In this document: positions 1 through 5,347 of the stretch, one piece after another
Layout: each line of letters opens with the position of its first letter
Position numbering within the stretch: the first letter of the stretch is position 1
Assembly (NCBI GenBank): GCA_947074245.1
Contig: CAMTOW010000185.1
Span: forward strand, 1-5,347
Length of the DNA stretch: 5,347 nt
Reading direction: 5' to 3'
Source of the DNA: an uncultured Bacteroidales bacterium
Lineage (GTDB): Bacteria > Bacteroidota > Bacteroidia > Bacteroidales > JAUNSR01
The notes under the pieces: generated by a model
What the model was told of the DNA's origin: nothing
Seen by the model: only the letters and a program-made list of their open reading frames with translations
Database searches by the model: none
Position numbers and translations under genes: made by a program

Positions 1-780
1 TCGAATATCGGTTCTGCGGATGCTTATGGAAACAAGCCGATTTGGACCGATGGCGGAAGCTTTAAAGATCTTCGTCCGTTCCGTACCGAAGAGGGGAAAC
101 CGCTTTATTCATACTATTTGGTGAAATCCGAAGGGGTGTTCCGTTCGCAGGGAGAGATCGATAACTATGTGGATCAGCAAGGAAATAAGATTCAACCAAA
201 TGCGCAGGTGGGCGATTTGAAATTCGTCGACGAAAATGGCGACGGAAAGATCAACAGTTCCGACAAAGTGTATATGGGCAATGCGATGCCGAAGGTCACG
301 TACTCGTTCTCGGGTGGTCTGCAATGGAAAGACCTTTCTTTCAACATCATGTTCCAGGGTGTAGGTGGTGTGAAATTGTTCAACGCCTATAAGTTCGTTA
401 CGTTAAATGAGTCTTTGAGTAGCTTCAACCGCTCGCGTGAGATTCTGAAAGCGATGAATGGTCCGTCGGATGAGGTCCCTCGTATCTCGGCGAAAGATGC
501 CAACGGAAACTTCTCTACCGAATCGGATTATTATTTGGAGAAAGGCGATTATCTCCGTATCAAGAATATCACGCTTACCTATTCGTTGTCCAATCTGCTG
601 TATAAATGCGGATACCTGAAAGAGCGTAAAAGCTTATTGGATGTTTCTTTCAGCGTAGATAATCTGGCTACGTTCACGTCGTATTCGGGTATCGATCCCG
701 AAGTGGGTGGAACGGGTCTCGACGGTGGTCAGTATCCGGTGTCGCGTACGTTCTCATTCGGCTTGAAAATGAAATTCTAA
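1..780 (+). CDS. SusC-like TonB-dependent outer-membrane transporter, C-terminal part (5' end outside window)
   Basis: The frame is open from base 1 to TAA at 778-780, giving the last 259 residues of a protein whose family is usually about 1000 residues, so roughly three quarters lies upstream. SusC proteins form 22-stranded outer-membrane barrels that import oligosaccharides with TonB energy, capped by a SusD lipoprotein. Visible family signatures are an EF-hand-like loop at fragment residues 77-88 (D-E-N-G-D-G-K-I-N, ending in D88), then GNAMPKVTYSFSGGLQWKDL, the block LEKGDYLRIKNITLTYSL near residues 179-196, and a closing strand RTFSFGLKMKF ending in Phe, as expected for a barrel recognised by the BAM machinery. 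No in-frame start is needed in the window; the TTG at 118 is an internal Leu codon. It lies 74 bases ahead of susD on the same strand. The substrate cannot be read from this part; mannose-rich glycan is inferred from the downstream GH92 gene. Confidence 0.95.
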   Translation, partial: SNIGSADAYGNKPIWTDGGSFKDLRPFRTEEGKPLYSYYLVKSEGVFRSQGEIDNYVDQQGNKIQPNAQVGDLKFVDENGDGKINSSDKVYMGNAMPKVTYSFSGGLQWKDLSFNIMFQGVGGVKLFNAYKFVTLNESLSSFNRSREILKAMNGPSDEVPRISAKDANGNFSTESDYYLEKGDYLRIKNITLTYSLSNLLYKCGYLKERKSLLDVSFSVDNLATFTSYSGIDPEVGGTGLDGGQYPVSRTFSFGLKMKF

Positions 781-789
781 AACTATTCG

Positions 790-834
790 GAAGGCTCGGT
801 CCGATCGGTCCTCGATAACGATCGGCCTTCTTTC
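790..834 (+). terminator. Bipartite hairpin in the susC-susD spacer, possible attenuator or weak terminator
   Basis: GAAGG (790-794) can pair with CCTTC (826-830), and CCGATCG (801-807) with CGATCGG (819-825). This leaves a 6-base bulge on the left arm (795-800) and an 11-base loop (808-818). A short TTTC follows, so the U-tract is weak. It sits 10 bases after the susC stop and ends about 20 bases before the susD ATG. It may cause partial termination, stabilise an mRNA 3' end after processing, or set the SusC to SusD ratio. The pairing is seen directly; the role is inference. Confidence 0.45.
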
Positions 835-857
835 AAACTCAAATCTCAGCAACAATG
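835..857 (+). promoter_or_regulatory. susD translation start region without Shine-Dalgarno
   Basis: The 20 bases before the ATG at 855 are rich in A and C and contain no AGGAGG-like stretch. This fits Bacteroidota, where initiation relies little on Shine-Dalgarno pairing and more on unstructured A-rich leaders. The start is fixed instead by the signal peptide that begins at this ATG. I see no convincing -33 TTTG / -7 TAnnTTTG promoter in the spacer. Confidence 0.4.
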
Positions 858-2558
858 AAATATAAATTATTATCAACGATAGCTCTATCCGCTCTTCTTT
901 GTACTTCTTGTCAGGATTGGCTCGATGTAAAACCCGAAGGTTCTCCGAGTCAGGATAGTTTTTGGAAAACGGATGCCGATTTCACGACGGCTACCTATAC
1001 GATCTATGAAAATATGAGTCTGGAAGAGACCTGGGGGCGTGACTTGTTTTGGGAGCAGGGTGCTTCCGATGATATTTTCTTCTCTCGCTCTCGCGGTAAT
1101 TCTCAGATGAATCTGGCGAATCTCGATATGGATGGTAGCACCGAAGGCAGTATCAAGGATATCTATTCGGCGATGTACGAAACCAATGCGGCGTCCAATA
1201 ATATTGTGTATCGAGCTCTTATGCTTCCTTCTCGTTCCGACGTGATCAACTATCGTTTGGGTGAAGCTTACTTCATGCGTGCCTTTACTCATTTTATGAT
1301 CGCCTATCGCTATGGTCGTGTAGACAATGGGGTGCCGTTTGATCGCTATGAAGATTATGAACCGTATCCGGAGCAATATAAGATCCCGGAACAGCGGGAG
1401 TCGGTTGTCGACAATTATCGTCTGATTATTGAAGATTTGGATGCCGCGGCAGCTTTGTTGCCATGGTTTAAGGATACGAAGTCCGATGATTATGGCCGCG
1501 CTACCAAAGATGCGGCGTTGGCTCTCAAAGTGAAGACGCTTGCATACTGGGCGCAACATGATCCGGCCAAATGGACCGATGTTCCTGCGTTGGTGGATCG
1601 CTTGGAGTCGGAAGGTGCTCGCGGGCTGTTGGATGATTTCTCAAAAGTGTTCCGTACGGAAAACGAATGGTCGAAAGAATATATCTGGTCGGTCAACTCT
1701 TCTGGCGAGATGAAGGCGGGAAGCGTCTTCCCGGGAATCATGCTCGACAACAAAGGTTGGGGGCGTTACAACGGTTGGGGGAACTTCAAACCGACGCTCG
1801 AGCTATGGGCGGAATACGATGAGGACGATATGCGTCGTCCGGCTACGATCATGCAGTATGGCGACGAATTCAAATTCTTCGGCGAAAATCGCAAATTCTA
1901 TTCTTCTGCCGATTTGGAGTGTGGTTTCCATTTCAGAAAATATATGGAGCCGTTTGAGCATGGCACGGTTTCTACAACGGGTGCGGGAATCAGTTCAACG
2001 GTATCTTCCAATGGGAATCGTCCGACGACCGATTTGAATGTGCCGATTATCCGTTTTGCCGAAATGCTTCTTTTCAAAGCGGAAGCGTTGATTGAAATGG
2101 GTAAAGATGGCTCGGAGCCGTTAAACCGAATCGCCGAACGTGCCGGAATGGGACGTCCGTATGCGAATCCTTCGATTACCGATCTGATGCATGAGCGTCG
2201 TTGCGAACTTGCCGGTGAATATACCGACCGCGTGATGGACCTGAAACGTTGGATCGCCAAATATCCGGAAGTGAAGTCCGTATTGGAGGCGCCGAAGCAT
2301 GGTCTGAAATATACCGATCGCTCCAATCCTGAATCGGAACTTTATCCGAACGGAAGTCACGATCTGGATGGCGACGGCAATGTAGATATCGTAGTGGAGC
2401 AGAAAGTGATCAACGGAAAAACCTACAATGGGGTGATCCGTATCATGGAGGGCAAATCCTACGATGCTTCCAAAGATTGCGTATTGCCTTACAGCGTAAA
2501 TGAAGTGATTCAGGCTCAAGGTGCTTTGAAACAGAATCCGGGTTATCCGTCAAATTAA
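855..2558 (+). CDS. SusD/RagB-family surface glycan-binding lipoprotein
   Basis: Complete gene of 567 residues, a usual family length. SusD proteins are TPR-rich surface lipoproteins that bind glycan and act as a lid on their SusC partner. The start gives a signal peptide (MKYKLLSTIALSALLCTSC) with the likely lipidated Cys19, followed by QDWLDVKPEG, typical of SusD N-termini. Family blocks in order: GEAYFMRAFTHFMIAYRYG (136-154), a Trp/Tyr-rich stretch GWGRYNGWGNFKPTLELW (301-318) that could lie near the glycan site, RFAEMLLFKAEALIEMG (400-416) with LNRIAERAGMG (423-433), ERRCELAGEYTDRVMDLKRW (447-466), and the end LKQNPGY (558-564). An acidic DLDGDGNVD loop (503-511) resembles a calcium-binding EF-hand or dockerin loop and sits between the helical part and the C-terminus. 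It follows susC by 74 bases and precedes the GH92 gene by 75, so co-transcription is likely. The ligand is unproven; an alpha-mannose glycan is inferred from context. Confidence 0.96.
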   Translation: MKYKLLSTIALSALLCTSCQDWLDVKPEGSPSQDSFWKTDADFTTATYTIYENMSLEETWGRDLFWEQGASDDIFFSRSRGNSQMNLANLDMDGSTEGSIKDIYSAMYETNAASNNIVYRALMLPSRSDVINYRLGEAYFMRAFTHFMIAYRYGRVDNGVPFDRYEDYEPYPEQYKIPEQRESVVDNYRLIIEDLDAAAALLPWFKDTKSDDYGRATKDAALALKVKTLAYWAQHDPAKWTDVPALVDRLESEGARGLLDDFSKVFRTENEWSKEYIWSVNSSGEMKAGSVFPGIMLDNKGWGRYNGWGNFKPTLELWAEYDEDDMRRPATIMQYGDEFKFFGENRKFYSSADLECGFHFRKYMEPFEHGTVSTTGAGISSTVSSNGNRPTTDLNVPIIRFAEMLLFKAEALIEMGKDGSEPLNRIAERAGMGRPYANPSITDLMHERRCELAGEYTDRVMDLKRWIAKYPEVKSVLEAPKHGLKYTDRSNPESELYPNGSHDLDGDGNVDIVVEQKVINGKTYNGVIRIMEGKSYDASKDCVLPYSVNEVIQAQGALKQNPGYPSN

Positions 2559-2578
2559 TAAAATCTCAATTCACTGAT

Positions 2579-2628
2579 AAACGGGGAGATTCGACTTAAC
2601 GGTTCGATCCCCCGTTTCCTTATTTTTT
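2579..2628 (+). terminator. Strong hairpin plus T-tract between susD and GH92 gene (terminator or attenuator)
   Basis: AAACGGGG (2579-2586) pairs perfectly with CCCCGTTT (2610-2617). Above a one-base A bulge the stem continues with GAT/ATC (2588-2590 with 2607-2609), a T bulge, then CGA/TCG (2592-2594 with 2604-2606), closing a 9-base loop. CCTTATTTTTT follows, with six Ts at 2623-2628. This is the form of an intrinsic terminator. It begins 20 bases after the susD stop. Since the T-tract ends only five bases before the GH92 ATG at 2634, complete termination here would silence that gene unless a promoter lay within the spacer, and I see none. Partial read-through or a regulated structure is therefore the likelier reading. 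Structure seen; function inferred. Confidence 0.65.
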
Positions 2629-2636
2629 AGTTTATG
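2618..2636 (+). promoter_or_regulatory. GH92 gene start region: U-rich, no Shine-Dalgarno
   Basis: The leader between the hairpin and the ATG at 2634 is a T-tract plus TAGTTT, with no purine-rich ribosome site. An in-frame TAG (2628-2630) lies two codons before the ATG, so no longer N-terminus is possible. The next in-frame ATG, codon 12, would remove most of the signal peptide, so 2634 is the preferred start. The T-tract of the hairpin thus doubles as the ribosome landing region. Confidence 0.45.
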
Positions 2637-5347
2637 ATACCGAAACACATCTTCTATATTGGCACGATGGCTTTGCTGGGTTGCGTTGCTTGTAAATTTG
2701 AACAGAAACAGACAATCGATTTCGTAGATCCTTTTATCGGAACCGGTGGACACGGACATACTTATCCGGGTGCTACCGTACCGCATGGAGCCGTACAGCT
2801 CAGTCCGGATACCCGAAGAGGAAATTGGGACGCTTGCGCGGGATACCATTACAGCGATTCCACCCTGATGGGATTTTCTCATACCCATCTGAGTGGAACC
2901 GGTTGTATCGATTTGGGGGATATCCTGATTCGTCCGGTCGTCTCTCAATATCCGATCCCGTTTTCACATGAGGAGGAGATCGCTTCGCCGGGTTACTACG
3001 CGGTCAATTTGCCGGTGGAGAATATCTATGTCGAACTGACGGCTACTCCGCATGCGGGTGTACATCGATATACGTTCGCTCCCGAAGCGCAGCAGGCGCT
3101 TTTGATCGACTTGGATCATTTGCTGGATAATGAGGAGATTCTCGAGCAACGGATTCGTCAGTCGGCGGAGAATGAGATCGCGGGAATGCGTCGTACGACG
3201 GGATGGGTGCCCGATCAGCACATCTACTTCGTGGCTCAGTTCTCGAAACCGATCCGAAAAAGTGCGATTCATGCCCAACAGAAAGACGCTACCGTACGAT
3301 TCGATAAAGAAGATCAGTCTCCTTTGGTCGTGAAAGTGGGTGTTTCATCGGTAAGCGAAGAGAATGCTCGCGAGAATCTTTTGGCTGAGGTGCCCGGATT
3401 CGATTTCGATCAGGTGAAGGGACAGGCACAGTCTCAATGGAACGGTGTTCTCGATCGGATCAAGGTCGAAGGTGGTACGCCGGCCGAACGGACTAACTTC
3501 TATACGGCGCTCTATCATGCCCATGTCGTACCCAATAACGTATCGGATGTTAACGGTCAGTTCCGTCGCAATGATAATTCCATTGCTCGAAGCGATCGTC
3601 CTGTTTATTCTACCCTTTCTCTTTGGGATACGTTCCGTGCCTGGAATCCGCTGATGACCGTATTGGATACGGCATTGGTAGGAGATATGGTCAATTCAAT
3701 GCTCGATATGTATGACGCAACGGGCGAATTGCCGATTTGGCCGCTTGCCTCAGGCGAAACGGGAACGATGATCGGGTATCACTCCGTATCGGTCATCGCT
3801 GATGCGTATAAAAAGGGAATTCGGGGATTTGATGCGGAAAAAGCGTTGAACGCGATGGTCGCGTCCGCCGAAAAGAATAAGAAAGGTGCCGACTTCTATA
3901 TCGCAAACGGATATATCCCGTCTAATATTAAAAAGGAGAGTGTATCTTGCGCGCTCGAATTTGCGTATGACGATTGGTGTATTGCTCAGATGGCAAAAGA
4001 GATGGGCAACGAAGAGGTTTACCGGACGTTCAGCGGGCGTTGTCGCAATTATATCAATATATTTGACGGCAATACCGGGTTTTTCCGTGGAAAACGTCTC
4101 GATGGAAACTGGGATACTCCTTTTGATCCGACCGAGTCGGGACGTGCGTTTACCGAAGCTACCGCTTACCAATATCGTTTCTTTGCGCCTCATGATGTAA
4201 ATGGTATGGTGCAGCTTTATGGTGGCGAAGCTCCGTTCATCGAAGCGCTTGATGATCTGTTTACCACCGAGGCGATATCGGATAAGGAAATGACCATTGA
4301 TATTTCGGGACTGGTAGGGCAATATGCCCACGGCAACGAACCGAGTCATCACATGGCTCACCTCTACAGTTATGTGGGGCAGCCGTGGAAAACGCAGGAG
4401 ATGGTCCGATATCTTCTTGACGAGATGTATCAGCCTGCTCCCGACGGAATATCCGGAAATGAGGATTGCGGTCAGATGTCCGCCTGGTATATCCAGAATG
4501 CGCTCGGATTTTACTCGGTATGTCCGGGTAATAACGAATTTGTTCTGACGACGCCGATCTTCCGGAAAAGTGAAATTACTCTGGCCAATGGAAAGACTCT
4601 GACGATTACAAAAGATGGAAAAGGCAAATACATTCAGGCGGTAACGCTCAACGGTAAGTCGGTCGACAAGCCGTTCATCACATACGATCAGCTGATGGCT
4701 GGTGGCGAATTGAAGTTTGAAACCGGGCACACGCCGTCCAGAGAATGGGCGAGCGACGACCGTCCTTACTCGTTTACGGAAGGATCTGAGGTTTCCGTTC
4801 CATATAATAAGAATGACCTTTATTTGTTTGTCGATTCGGCGGAAGTAAATTTGGGTTGTGCGACTCCTTTGGCAACCATTCGTTATACGCTGGATGGTTC
4901 CGAACCGGATCAGAGTTCAGCGGAATATATCCGACCGTTTCAGATCTCGAAAAATGTGCGCATCCGAATGAAGGCGTTTCACCCCGAAATGAAACCCTCG
5001 CGTACCGTATCGCTGGATGCGCGCAAAGCGGAATACCGCGAACCGATCCGACTGACGCCGAAAGCCCAAGGGGTGGAGTATACTTATTATGAAGGTAACT
5101 TTTCGTTGACGACCGATCTGCTTCGGGCTCGTCCGGTCGAGAAAGGAGTGAAGTACGAACCGGGTATAAGAAACGGAAAACCGGAAGATCATTTCGGATA
5201 TATCTTCAAGGGTTATATATTTGCTCCCGAAACGGGCGTATATGAGTTTATAACACGCTCCGATGACGGTAGTTTGCTGAAAATCGGCGACGAGACAGTC
5301 GTAAATAACGAAGGATCTCATGCGGCTATCGCCTCGACGGGTAAGAT
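2634..5347 (+). CDS. GH92 family exo-alpha-mannosidase lipoprotein with C-terminal CHB_HEX_C-type and PA14-like domains (3' end outside window)
   Basis: Open for 904 codons to the window edge. GH92 enzymes are calcium-dependent, inverting exo-alpha-mannosidases acting on N-glycans and mannans. The N-terminus has a lipoprotein signal with two candidate cysteines, LLGC17 and CVAC20. The GH92 region spans about residues 28-705: GTGGHGHTYPGATVPHG (36-52), GYHYSDSTLMGFSHTHLSGT before residue 100, SLWDTFRAWNPL, ETGTMIGYHS, SVSCALEFAYDDWCIAQ, TEATAYQYRFFAPHD with the probable catalytic acid Glu508, HGNEPSHH (566-573), and GNEDCGQMSAWY (608-619) with the probable general-base Asp611. Then comes a chitobiase/hexosaminidase C-terminal-type module (about 712-795; YTLDGSEP at 751-758), then a PA14-like module from about 813 (VEYTYYEGNF, later RSDDGSLLKIGDETVV), cut by the window. 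Plain GH92 proteins are about 750 residues, so this one is extended. The alpha-1,2 linkage is plausible but not shown by sequence. Reverse-strand open frames beneath it are shadows. Confidence 0.95.
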   Translation, partial: MIPKHIFYIGTMALLGCVACKFEQKQTIDFVDPFIGTGGHGHTYPGATVPHGAVQLSPDTRRGNWDACAGYHYSDSTLMGFSHTHLSGTGCIDLGDILIRPVVSQYPIPFSHEEEIASPGYYAVNLPVENIYVELTATPHAGVHRYTFAPEAQQALLIDLDHLLDNEEILEQRIRQSAENEIAGMRRTTGWVPDQHIYFVAQFSKPIRKSAIHAQQKDATVRFDKEDQSPLVVKVGVSSVSEENARENLLAEVPGFDFDQVKGQAQSQWNGVLDRIKVEGGTPAERTNFYTALYHAHVVPNNVSDVNGQFRRNDNSIARSDRPVYSTLSLWDTFRAWNPLMTVLDTALVGDMVNSMLDMYDATGELPIWPLASGETGTMIGYHSVSVIADAYKKGIRGFDAEKALNAMVASAEKNKKGADFYIANGYIPSNIKKESVSCALEFAYDDWCIAQMAKEMGNEEVYRTFSGRCRNYINIFDGNTGFFRGKRLDGNWDTPFDPTESGRAFTEATAYQYRFFAPHDVNGMVQLYGGEAPFIEALDDLFTTEAISDKEMTIDISGLVGQYAHGNEPSHHMAHLYSYVGQPWKTQEMVRYLLDEMYQPAPDGISGNEDCGQMSAWYIQNALGFYSVCPGNNEFVLTTPIFRKSEITLANGKTLTITKDGKGKYIQAVTLNGKSVDKPFITYDQLMAGGELKFETGHTPSREWASDDRPYSFTEGSEVSVPYNKNDLYLFVDSAEVNLGCATPLATIRYTLDGSEPDQSSAEYIRPFQISKNVRIRMKAFHPEMKPSRTVSLDARKAEYREPIRLTPKAQGVEYTYYEGNFSLTTDLLRARPVEKGVKYEPGIRNGKPEDHFGYIFKGYIFAPETGVYEFITRSDDGSLLKIGDETVVNNEGSHAAIASTGK

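Noticed and set aside
118..780. A separate gene starting at TTG 118
   Set aside because: The frame is open back to base 1 and the upstream residues read as continuous SusC sequence, so this is an internal Leu codon of a gene entering from the left.
799..825. CCGATCGG / CGATCGG as an operator or direct repeat
   Set aside because: The two copies are better explained as the two arms of the hairpin, CGATCG being self-complementary.
2559..2633. A Bacteroides-type promoter for the GH92 gene in the spacer
   Set aside because: I looked for TTTG about 19 bases upstream of TAnnTTTG and found no convincing pair; TAGTTTA at 2628-2634 resembles the -7 element only loosely and overlaps the start codon.
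3750..4730. Reverse-strand open frame of 326 codons inside the GH92 gene
   Set aside because: It lies wholly opposite conserved GH92 motifs, shows no domain I recognise, and has the Arg/Ile/Phe-rich make-up that antisense of this codon usage gives. Other reverse frames over susD (885-1559, 1898-2326, 2121-2519) and at 4917-5321 are the same effect.
1..5347. CRISPR array, tRNA/rRNA gene, insertion sequence or attachment site
   Set aside because: No spaced direct repeats, cloverleaf, transposase or inverted terminal repeats are visible, and the three genes leave only two spacers of about 75 bases.

Overview
The window looks like part of a polysaccharide utilization locus (PUL) of a Bacteroidota member, probably a Bacteroidales gut-type species. 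It has the diagnostic susC-susD pair on one strand, surface-lipoprotein signal sequences, no Shine-Dalgarno sequences ahead of the genes, and a moderate-GC codon usage (many GCG, CCG, TCG, CGT codons). I cannot name the species. Layout: (1) 1-780 is the C-terminal part of a SusC-like TonB-dependent outer-membrane transporter whose start lies upstream. (2) 781-854 is a 74-base spacer with a bipartite hairpin. (3) 855-2558 is a complete SusD-like glycan-binding lipoprotein. (4) 2559-2633 is a 75-base spacer almost filled by a strong hairpin followed by a T-tract, ending six bases before the next start codon. (5) 2634 to the window end is an open gene of at least 904 codons encoding a lipoprotein-type family GH92 alpha-mannosidase. 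A chitobiase/hexosaminidase C-terminal-type domain and a PA14-like domain follow its catalytic region, and the PA14 domain is cut by the window end. The genes cover the window apart from the two spacers, and no other gene is supported on either strand. Working together (inference from the families): the GH92 enzyme would release terminal alpha-linked mannose from mannose-rich glycans such as N-glycans or mannan, SusD would capture the glycan at the cell surface, and SusC would import products into the periplasm using TonB energy. The order susC-susD-enzyme on one strand suggests one transcription unit, with the two spacer hairpins as candidate points for uneven expression. This is a recognisable PUL fragment. 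I found no clear sign of a wholly new system; the most interesting points are the hairpin against the GH92 start, the C-terminal modules on the mannosidase, and an EF-hand-like loop in SusD.
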